64,000 nt of DNA from Rhynchopus sp. YZ270_cl-10 (Eukaryota; Euglenozoa; Diplonemea; Diplonemida; Diplonemidae). The position numbers and the translations under genes were made by a program. Each line of letters starts with the position of its first letter. Position 1 is the first letter of the stretch. The notes under the pieces were generated by a model. The model made no database searches. It was not told the DNA's origin and was given only the letters and a program-made list of their open reading frames with translations. This document shows, piece by piece, positions 48,588 through 56,560 of the stretch. The DNA is taken from the NCBI GenBank assembly GCA_964035575.1, contig OZ037838.1, positions 186,001 through 250,000 of the forward strand, read 5' to 3'.

Positions 48588-49727
48588 TTATGGGGTATAT
48601 TCATCACCACCCTCCCTCCCCTCCCCTCCCCTAGTCACACAACACTCACTGTTGTGTGGGTATAGATGTCTTGTCCTAACGACGCGATCTCGTTCCACAG
48701 CCACAACAACACGTGAACACGGCGATATCGCAAAAGACTCAACTGAACTTTGTATCACATGCACACAGGACATGGTCGCCACATCATACTGGTGCAGCAC
48801 GTCTATAAGCCTTAACACAAGGTACTTCCCACATGGTGTGAAGTGCATCTCATTGACATCCTCACCCACATCGGCACTGCGAAGAGCCGCACCACTCCAA
48901 TCATAGAGGTGCACGGTGTTGTCCCCCACAGCAAAGACAGAGGCAGACCGTGAGAGCGCCACGAGACACCACGCCTCCGCAGGCACACATGCCACAGCAA
49001 CACCTGTGTTCACATCCCACAGACGTGCTTTCCTCTCGATATCGGAGTAGGTGATCACCCACCCACCACAGTCCGACACTACCATGTCTTCACACCCTCC
49101 GTGCGAGAGAGTGCGGAGCAACGTCAGGTCTTCATCATACACAGAGACGCCGTCTTTTCCCTTCGAGACAACAACACCACCACGGGAGAACACTGACCGT
49201 GGGATGCCGTCGACTTTGCGGAGCACCTCCCCACCCGGAAGTGCAACCTCGAGAAGGCAACCCTGTCGGTCGCCACACTGCACGCGTGTCTTGCACTGTG
49301 AGACGGCAGGCCCACCGCACACTCTGTTGTCCACGTCAAACGAGAAGACAGTGTCAAAGGTTTCTGTGTCGAAGCCGCCAACATGCCCACTCCAGTCACC
49401 ATAACTCCAGTCACTATAGACGCAGAGCGTTCCACAACGCGACAGTGATAAGTCTCTCGCATGTGATGCAGTGTACTCAGCAGGACACTTGATGTCGGGA
49501 AAGCGAGGACAGGCAAGCACAACCTGCACCCCTGCATCAAACGCAGTGTCCTGCAGACGGCACGTCCCCTCCAGCACCTGCGTGCCGATGCGCATCTCGA
49601 CAGACGCAGGCGAGACAGCAAGCGCCGTGCACGCAACCTCCTTTGCCGCTGCAACGTCCGCCTCGCACGGCACCTCCACTGTCGCAGTCACGCCTGACTC
49701 TTCCAGCACAAAGGTCACATCCATCAT
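48588..49727 (-). CDS. Array copy A14: Ubl-propeller protein with stop-loss extension
   Basis: 379 residues from a double ATG. ACPRFPDIKC variant, with Pro for Ala. Blade 1 carries a tandem duplication of DWS (YSDWSYGDWSGHVGG). Blade 2 has lost two to three residues (KTRVQCGDRQG). The family stop after HNSE (TGA) reads TGT here, so thirteen more residues (CCVTRGGEGREGGDEYTP region) are added from the spacer. Class B 5' flank, fused at 49797 to an adaptin fragment. Rightmost copy. Confidence 0.8.
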   Translation of the reverse strand: MMDVTFVLEESGVTATVEVPCEADVAAAKEVACTALAVSPASVEMRIGTQVLEGTCRLQDTAFDAGVQVVLACPRFPDIKCPAEYTASHARDLSLSRCGTLCVYSDWSYGDWSGHVGGFDTETFDTVFSFDVDNRVCGGPAVSQCKTRVQCGDRQGCLLEVALPGGEVLRKVDGIPRSVFSRGGVVVSKGKDGVSVYDEDLTLLRTLSHGGCEDMVVSDCGGWVITYSDIERKARLWDVNTGVAVACVPAEAWCLVALSRSASVFAVGDNTVHLYDWSGAALRSADVGEDVNEMHFTPCGKYLVLRLIDVLHQYDVATMSCVHVIQSSVESFAISPCSRVVVAVERDRVVRTRHLYPHNSECCVTRGGEGREGGDEYTP

Positions 49728-49798
49728 TGTTTCAAGAGCTGTGCTGGTGTGATGTAATTTAATGTTCTGTTGGGTGGACAGTTGAAGGAGCTGAGAGG

Positions 49799-50213
49799 GT
49801 CAGGCCACGCTTCGTCAATGCGTTCCCCAAACCCACCTGCATCGCCTCAACCCACGTAGCCGCATCCCTGCGGGTACGTGGTGTAGGAGTGTGGTGGAGG
49901 CGAGAGGGTGAGGGAAAGCGTATTTGAACAAAAGTGGAGTGGGATGAAGGGTGGGTGGTGAACACTGGGGTGGTCGGTGGTTCGTTTCCTTTTCTTTTGT
50001 GCCGTTGCTCTTTGTTCCCTGTCCACTATCGGGGTTAGATGTAGTCCAGAAACATATTTGATGGCGAGCAATACTGCCTTGTACAGGGAAGAGCTCCTGC
50101 AGTACAGGAGGTTGAAGAGAAGAATATAAGTTTGGGAAAAGCACATTGGAAGATAAAATATGTGTTGTGCCACGGGCACACATGCGTACCTCAAAGACAC
50201 CTGGTCAAGCATA
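49799..50213 (-). pseudogene. Second copy of adaptin 5' end plus adaptin-array spacer
   Basis: 49799-49876 equals adaptin codons near 60-85, with the same GCGG/GTACGTGG deletion as the copy at 44803; 49877-50150 follows the original spacer (9730-10150) with few changes and stops at about 50213, where the spacer originally meets A1. This is the right edge of the array. Confidence 0.85.
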
Positions 50214-50418
50214 CTGTCACTTGAGCGATACATTGAAATATGAAGCACGGTGGAATAAAATAGTCATCCCACGAAGCAATTGACTCAGATTCATGTACTT
50301 TCCAGAATAGACAAAGCACTTGATAGATAAGGGGTGCACACATGCACCCCTTTCTTCAATTGACAAAAAAAAAAGACAGTTCCTCTGGGACGCAACAGTA
50401 CGCCACAAGCTGCAACAT
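50214..50418. other. Short spacer
   Basis: Unique DNA downstream of the adenylyltransferase-like gene; nothing seen. Confidence 0.5.
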
Positions 50419-51114
50419 TCATAGCGCCCCCTCCCTCTTCCCAAGCAACATCACGCAGACCTGATTTGGGATGCCAGCCTCGAGAAGCTCGTTGTGATGT
50501 GCGCACGCACCCCCAGAGTCACACGCAGATGCAGCACAGCCCTCTCCGCACCTTGCCATCACAGCACGCACAGCGGTACTGCTTTGCAGGTCGCCCTCTG
50601 CTGCTATCATATGAAACCCTGGCTGCGCAAGGCCTCTTGCCTCGTCACGTGCACGCTCTGCACGTAGGGACGCAGCCTGGGCCTCGCCACGGCAGAGGCA
50701 AAGCGTCGCTGTGCCGGGCTTCTGAGGTCTACGCCAGCGACCTGCACCACGGTCGCCTCCTTGCACGATGAGGATCGTCGCACCATGACACGCAGGCACC
50801 TCAGCAACAAAGTGCTTGCCATACTCAAAAGCGCTCCCGTAGCAGCGTGTTGGGCGCACAATGTCGCTGCCCACAGCCTCAAGGAACGTTGCCGCCACAG
50901 CAATCCGCTCGACGGCAGGGAGGTGCAGACCACCACTGCGTGCCATCTTCTGCTTCACATAGCCGTCAGGTGCCAAGGCTATCCCCTTCGCCACTACACT
51001 ATACCCAAGCGTCTCCTCAGCAGTCCGTGCAGCCTCCTCCACACAGCGTACATGGCCTGCGTGAAGAGGGTTGAAAGCTCCGCCCATCACCACAACTGCG
51101 GGTCGGGATAGCAT
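50419..51114 (-). CDS. Nucleotidyltransferase, nicotinate/nicotinamide mononucleotide adenylyltransferase-like
   Basis: 231 residues from ATG at 51112-51114; the frame runs four codons further but without an ATG. It begins with the nucleotidyltransferase signature GGAFNPLHAGH (residues about 11-21; GxFxPxHxGH binds ATP phosphates) and has the second ATP-binding block as SSTAVRAVM near residue 185, as in ISSTxxR of the NMNAT/NadD family. It would join ATP and a mononucleotide to make NAD or its precursor. A phosphopantetheine or other cytidylyltransferase-fold enzyme is the alternative. The middle (about 115-175) is Arg/Ala-rich and less like the family. A CCTTCAG acceptor-like sequence lies shortly upstream of the ATG. 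Confidence 0.7.
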   Translation of the reverse strand: MLSRPAVVVMGGAFNPLHAGHVRCVEEAARTAEETLGYSVVAKGIALAPDGYVKQKMARSGGLHLPAVERIAVAATFLEAVGSDIVRPTRCYGSAFEYGKHFVAEVPACHGATILIVQGGDRGAGRWRRPQKPGTATLCLCRGEAQAASLRAERARDEARGLAQPGFHMIAAEGDLQSSTAVRAVMARCGEGCAASACDSGGACAHHNELLEAGIPNQVCVMLLGKREGAL

Positions 51115-52195
51115 AGTGGGGATCAACTCTGGTCTGAAGGGAAAGTGTGGGTGTGCAAGGGGGAAGACAGAGAAGGAGGAGGGATGAGTGAGCTGAAAAA
51201 CTGGGAGAGGGAAGGTGCGTGCAGAGCAGGAACTCAGAGGGGAGGGGGGGTGCAGGGCGGTTAGCAGTTGGGGGTGGTGGGGTGGTGGGGTGGTGGGGTG
51301 GTGGGGTGGTGGGGTGGTGGGGTGGTGGGGTGGTGGGGTGGTGGGGTGGTGGGGTGGTGGGGTGGTGGGGTGGTGGGGTGGTGGGGTGGTGGGGTGGTGG
51401 GGTGGTGGGGTGGTGGGGTGGTGGGGTGGTGGGGTGGTGGGGTGGTGGGGTGGTGGGGTGGTGGGGTGGTGGGGTGGTGGGGTGGTGGGGTGGTGGGGTG
51501 GTGGGGTGGTGGGGTGGTGGGGTGGTGGGGTGGTGGGGTGGTGGGGTGGTGGGGTGGTGGGGTGGTGGGGTGGTGGGGTGGTGGGGTGGTGGGGTGGTGG
51601 GGTGGTGGGGTGGTGGGGTGGTGGGGTGGTGGGGTGGTGGGGTGGTGGGGTGGTGGGGTGGTGGGGTGGGGAGGGGAGGGGAGGGGAGGGGGGAGGGGGG
51701 AGGGGGGAGGGGGGAGGGACACACGGAAGTGTTTGCCTCCCCTCTCACCCGACTTAAGGCCAATGGATGTGTTTCCACATTGGTTTCTTTTTCAAGGGAT
51801 GAGTAGAATGCAGACTGCAATACATTTTTTGGGAGGAAATAAAAAGTTGAAAGATGAACGTGTCTAACCGAGCTTTGACTCAAAATACCCCGGCCTTTGG
51901 GATAGAGAATACCTAAATAAAGTTGACTTGAAATAAAAAGCCCTCTCGTGACAGTGCACCTTGGTACAATGACCGGTGCACCGACCATATGCAACCCTTC
52001 ATCCACTTCGTGGGTACTCTGGTGTGCCCTACTCCCGCTTCCTCTCATCGGTCAGATGTATGGGGATCATTGAAGACGCAGGTGCATTGCGTCTGCGTGA
52101 TGTAGGGTCTAGTGTTCGGGTCCTCTGCCCGTTTTTGCAGTGTGAGAGTGCAATAATGGAGCAGAACCGTCGATACAAAACACCCAAACAAACCT
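51115..52195. other. Spacer with minisatellite
   Basis: Apart from the GGGGTGGT array there is a G-rich tail (51668-51716), a piece at 51917-51955 repeated near 4733, and no gene. Confidence 0.6.
51264..51668. repeat. (GGGGTGGT)n minisatellite, about 50 copies
   Basis: Perfect 8-base repeat over 400 bp, followed by (GGGGAGGGGA) runs. All frames on both strands are open because the repeat has no stops, which creates false Gly/Trp/Val and Pro/His/Thr proteins. It could form many G-quadruplexes on the plus strand. Confidence 0.97.
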
Positions 52196-55100
52196 CTACC
52201 GTGAGCACCAGTCTAGGGGCACAAAATTACGCACCTTGAAAGCTTTGCAGAAGCGTTGCAGTGTTGGTGTGCGTGCTTCTGTATCGAGCACGGCGCGTGC
52301 TGCCTCAGCATCGGACCACTTCTGGTTCATGACACCCTGGGCGAACTGGTTCCACTTACTGAGGTGGTCCTTCTCCTGTGCGGGCGTGACAGTGGTGCCC
52401 GATGTGTCCTGCTGCAGGACCCACTCTGCGGCTTTGTTGCCGTTGTGCCGCTTTCTCCACATAACCTGCGAGATGCGGATGAAGCCGTTTGTGTAGCGCT
52501 TTGCGTACTTCACGTCGTCAACAAGCTTGCGTGTGTACTGCGACTTCAGCTCGTCGAGGATGAAGTGGTCTGCAAGGTTCGGGAGGTTCAGCAGGGTGGC
52601 ATGCCTCTCGAGCAGGTGGCACCACGGCAGCACTGCCGAAAAGCAGCAGAACTGCAGGACAGTCTTCCCGCACGTTCCAAGCCTGCCTTCTCCGTTCGCG
52701 ACAGCGGTGTGCGTCGTGACGCCCAGTGTCTGCAGCACCTCGGGGATGAGCAACGCCGTCTCGCACGCAGCCTTGCGGTTCGCACGCAGCGGGCGCACCG
52801 TGTTGAACCCACACAGAAACTTATCCCCATTGAACCGCTCGGAGACGCCACCCATGGAGGCGTGCAGCGCAGACAGCGCAGACACGACCTCGCCGTACAG
52901 CACCGTCAGACGCTTCTCCCCTTCCGTCTCGAGGATGGTGTGCGTGCCCTTCACATTCGTTAACACAAGCGAGAAGCGCCTGCGATGAAGACCTGGGACA
53001 AGCAGGCTCGTCGCAGGGAAGACCCCGAGGCTGTTCACAGTGGGCCGTCTGTCTGGGGAGGGGAATACCGGTGACTGCCCTGTCGACGTGCTGTGGCTTG
53101 GGGTGTACGCCTGCGACCTGATCGATGTAGTGGACGACCCGCACGTCTCCAGCGTCGCATCGCTGCTGTCCTCAAAGCTCGGTCCCCAGGTGTCTGAGGC
53201 TCCTGTCCGCCGCACCCGACGCTGCTCCATGTCGTGCAGGACGTACTGCGGGAGGTGGCCTTTGGTGTCACGCAGGTTCTCCACAAGGGTGTGCACTGCA
53301 GCAAAGATGTGGTCGCCCTCCTTCGTCCGCACGGCAGGGAAGGGCGCAGTGAGCGCTGCAGGGAGCCCGCCAAACAGAAGACTGCGTGTCTCCCTCTGGA
53401 CACCCTCTGGGAGGAAGGCACCGAGACACCGTGGCTCTGCCGGGGCAGGGTCCATGATGTGGCAGTGTGCAGCATTCCACACCACCAGCGCGGCACGCTC
53501 CATGGTGGCGGCGACCACCTCCGTCACGAACACGAAGTACAGCAGCAGCAGGCACGCACCCACCATGCAGCACACAAGCGCCGCACCCACCACGCCTTCA
53601 CGATATCGCGACACACCTTCGCGTCTCGCCTGCTCAGAAACATCACTCACCACCCCCACCGGCACTGCAATGGCCACAAGCCAAGAAGAAACCACACTCA
53701 GCGCAGAGCTCACACTGGGCACAGGAAGCGGCACGCGCACCACCTGGTAGAGGTAGGCGTGCTCCGTGGAGATGCCAGGAGACAGAAGAGATCCCGTATG
53801 ATGGCGAAGTGCGATCTCAGCTGCAGGCATGCTGCGTGACTGCACCACAACAGCGACGTCCTGAGCAGCGACCAACAGCTCCGCACCCGACCCACCCCCA
53901 CCCCCACCCCTACCCCTACCTGCGAACACATTCGACACCACCTCTGTTCCATTGACGTACACCGCACACCACCCATGCCCACCACGCGGTGCATGCACCA
54001 CCACTGCAATAGACGCATACCCTACTGGGAAGCCCCCTGGCATCGCAGCTGTCACGCAGCTCTGCTCTGACCCTATCACCAAGGCACCGTTTGCGTGCAA
54101 CGTCACGACACTCACCCCGACTTCGTCGCGCACCTCCAATATGGTGTCCAGAACACCCGCAACACGCAATGTACAGAAGATGGTGAGGTCCGCCTCACCA
54201 GGTGCACCCCCCACACCAGGTCGCAGATACAGCACAGTCCCGGTAACGGTGTGCACAACGTCGCGCACCATATCCTCTTCTTCTTCGGGCACCTCCTCTG
54301 CACGGACCTGCCCCTCAGCAACGTTGTCCGCCACAAACCGCTGTGTGGCCTGCTTCAACATCCACGTCTGCTGAGAGGAAACGGGGCCTGCCGTGCTGCA
54401 TGCTGCAAGGTGTGTCACGTTGTTGCCGGAGGTGGAGGACACGAGGATCACCGCTTCTAGACCTGCCATGCGTTGCAGCGACGAATGTATCGCTGACACC
54501 ACAGCACGGCGTGTTATGTGCACCACCACAGCACCCAGCCTACCACGTATCGGTGCTGCTAACGACAGCAACGCACCCTTCGCCGTGAAGAGCAGTGGTG
54601 CGTGCACTGAATAGTGCAGATGCTGTGTGCCAAAGAGTGATGTGGTCCCAGGGCTGTCTGGAAGCATACAGCTCCCCGGGAATGGTGCGGAATTCTCCCA
54701 GCCGTAGCTCCACCCGGTGCATATGCCCCTCAGCGCAGAGGAATGTCTTTGCGTCAACACATCAACCCCATCTGCGAGGAGACGTTCCAACGCTGTGGAG
54801 ACGGTGCGCGCTTTGTCTTGAATATTTGCTTTGTGTTGAATGGCTGTGCAGTGATTGGCTGTGGTGCGTATCGCGTCGTCTGCAGTGTCAAGCAGGAGAA
54901 GACAGAGCATCGTTGCGACCACGGCAGTGATTGTTGCTGTGAAAATGACCAAGATGACACGGACTGAGAGTGTCCGTGTTTGTTTTTCTACGTTAGGGTC
55001 GACCAAGCTGTCACGATGGTGCAGCGCTACGCTTGCCCCTGGGGCAGCAGAGAGTGGCCCTTCGGCAAGGAAGAAGGAGGACATACTCCGCTTCTGTGGG

Positions 55101-56560
55101 GTGCGCGCCTCCATCGCGTTGGGTGGCAATGCTTCAAAGGGGTTGTGCGGGCCTGGCGCAGACCTGGCCTGTTCTCTGTGCAAAGAATCCTTTACAATAC
55201 ACCCTGCACGCATCCGCGCAAACACCAGCACACCACACCCAAACACACACAACACAAACAGCCCTCCTGCCACATCGTACACCGTAGCATCTGCGTCAAC
55301 ACTACCGGGGTGCACCACTGGCAGCACACCCCGAGACAGTACACTGTCTATATCACTGCTTTTAGAGAGCGCAACCCCAAAGGTGCATCCCTGAACCATA
55401 ATGTGCGCAGCATTCTGTCCTACCTGCAGTGCGATGTCAAGGGAAAAGCAGGGACTCTGTACGGTCAAAGCGGTGTGCCCCACCGTAGGAAGATCGGTGG
55501 ATGTGTTCACAGAGAACGTTGTGGCGGTGTACTGCGGTGGCATGGCGTTCCATTGTGCGGTGAATGTGGCTTCTATTTGGGGTGTGTTGTGGGGCAGCAC
55601 CACGGCAAATGCCTCAGCCTGCACGCTTCCTCTGAGAGGTAGGATCAACGCATCGTGCAGACCAGAAACAAACAACCCAGGCACCCTGCGCGCAAACCCA
55701 TCCACATACGGGTCCTCCGCACCGAACACCAACACACGCAGTGCGCACAACATAGTATAATTTGACGCCCGCGCCACCACCTCTCCTACTGCACTTCCGC
55801 CTAATGCCACCTCCATGCTCTCTGCCGGTTCTCCATTGGTTGTGTTAGTGGTGCAGTACCGTGGTGGACGGATGACAACAGCTCCGCCACGTGGCATGGA
55901 CTTAGCGATCATTGCGAACACAGCAGAAGTGGCGTAGAAGGTGTCTGCACTACCATATGCCTGGGTATAGTGTTCAAGATCGGACAACTCACGTAGTGTG
56001 TCAGAACGTTCTGCAGAATATGAGGATTTAGGCAGTACAACGATGACAAAAGAAAACCCAGCACTCCGTGCCGCCACCGTCGCATGCTCGACACAATGCG
56101 TGCCAACGAATGTGAGCAGAAGGATAGGTGCAGGCCCGCTCTGCGGCAGCACGACACTGCAGTGCGCGTCCACATGCCCTGAGAGGATGCTTGCAAAATG
56201 CGTAGTGGACGGCAACGGAGCAGATCGGATGCTGACGAGGCAGTGGGGCGCGCGGTGCTGCTGCACGCTGCTTGCATCATCCAAAAGCAGCGACACGACA
56301 CATTCCTTATGGCAACCGTCCAGTGTACGAAGCAGATCTGGCGAGGGGGTGTGGTGTTTCTCGTAGGTGCTGCTTTGTGCCCAGATGCCACCCTCGATAG
56401 GCAGAAGCTGTCGTACACACGCAGTGAAGAGGCCAGAGCAGGAGGGTGGTGTGGTGGTGGTGGTGTTGGTACATTCGCCCAACTGCAGCAATGTGCCCAG
56501 CAGTAGAAACGGAAGCAGAAGCAGCCTCCCACCTAGCACGCCCTGCCCGGCAGCGTGCAT
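52196..56560 (-). CDS. Receptor-type nucleotide cyclase-like protein, probably altered catalytic site
   Basis: 1454 residues from ATG at 56558-56560. Order: signal peptide (1-30, LLLLPFLLLGTLL), an ectodomain with paired cysteines that may be a periplasmic-binding-protein fold (30-420), membrane span about 425-445 (GGLFVLCVFGCGVLVF), a short loop, a second span about 533-555 (VRVILVIFTATITAVVATML), a second outside region 560-985 that looks like a Cache-type sensor (HKANIQDKARTVSTALERLL), a third span about 990-1018, then a cytoplasmic class III cyclase-like domain about 1190-1380. The domain keeps GGVSERFNGDKFLCGF (the metal Asp in GDxF) but where active enzymes have FTDxxGST it reads LTNVKGTHT, with Asn for the first metal Asp. 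It resembles the receptor cyclases of kinetoplastids in plan. It may therefore bind without cyclising, or need a partner. Confidence 0.75.
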   Translation of the reverse strand: MHAAGQGVLGGRLLLLPFLLLGTLLQLGECTNTTTTTPPSCSGLFTACVRQLLPIEGGIWAQSSTYEKHHTPSPDLLRTLDGCHKECVVSLLLDDASSVQQHRAPHCLVSIRSAPLPSTTHFASILSGHVDAHCSVVLPQSGPAPILLLTFVGTHCVEHATVAARSAGFSFVIVVLPKSSYSAERSDTLRELSDLEHYTQAYGSADTFYATSAVFAMIAKSMPRGGAVVIRPPRYCTTNTTNGEPAESMEVALGGSAVGEVVARASNYTMLCALRVLVFGAEDPYVDGFARRVPGLFVSGLHDALILPLRGSVQAEAFAVVLPHNTPQIEATFTAQWNAMPPQYTATTFSVNTSTDLPTVGHTALTVQSPCFSLDIALQVGQNAAHIMVQGCTFGVALSKSSDIDSVLSRGVLPVVHPGSVDADATVYDVAGGLFVLCVFGCGVLVFARMRAGCIVKDSLHREQARSAPGPHNPFEALPPNAMEARTPQKRSMSSFFLAEGPLSAAPGASVALHHRDSLVDPNVEKQTRTLSVRVILVIFTATITAVVATMLCLLLLDTADDAIRTTANHCTAIQHKANIQDKARTVSTALERLLADGVDVLTQRHSSALRGICTGWSYGWENSAPFPGSCMLPDSPGTTSLFGTQHLHYSVHAPLLFTAKGALLSLAAPIRGRLGAVVVHITRRAVVSAIHSSLQRMAGLEAVILVSSTSGNNVTHLAACSTAGPVSSQQTWMLKQATQRFVADNVAEGQVRAEEVPEEEEDMVRDVVHTVTGTVLYLRPGVGGAPGEADLTIFCTLRVAGVLDTILEVRDEVGVSVVTLHANGALVIGSEQSCVTAAMPGGFPVGYASIAVVVHAPRGGHGWCAVYVNGTEVVSNVFAGRGRGGGGGGSGAELLVAAQDVAVVVQSRSMPAAEIALRHHTGSLLSPGISTEHAYLYQVVRVPLPVPSVSSALSVVSSWLVAIAVPVGVVSDVSEQARREGVSRYREGVVGAALVCCMVGACLLLLYFVFVTEVVAATMERAALVVWNAAHCHIMDPAPAEPRCLGAFLPEGVQRETRSLLFGGLPAALTAPFPAVRTKEGDHIFAAVHTLVENLRDTKGHLPQYVLHDMEQRRVRRTGASDTWGPSFEDSSDATLETCGSSTTSIRSQAYTPSHSTSTGQSPVFPSPDRRPTVNSLGVFPATSLLVPGLHRRRFSLVLTNVKGTHTILETEGEKRLTVLYGEVVSALSALHASMGGVSERFNGDKFLCGFNTVRPLRANRKAACETALLIPEVLQTLGVTTHTAVANGEGRLGTCGKTVLQFCCFSAVLPWCHLLERHATLLNLPNLADHFILDELKSQYTRKLVDDVKYAKRYTNGFIRISQVMWRKRHNGNKAAEWVLQQDTSGTTVTPAQEKDHLSKWNQFAQGVMNQKWSDAEAARAVLDTEARTPTLQRFCKAFKVRNFVPLDWCSR

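Noticed and set aside
51215-52048. Long open frames with Val-Val-Gly-Trp-Trp or Pro-His-His-Pro repeats
   Set aside because: They are the GGGGTGGT minisatellite read in stop-free frames on both strands, with no start context or conserved ends.
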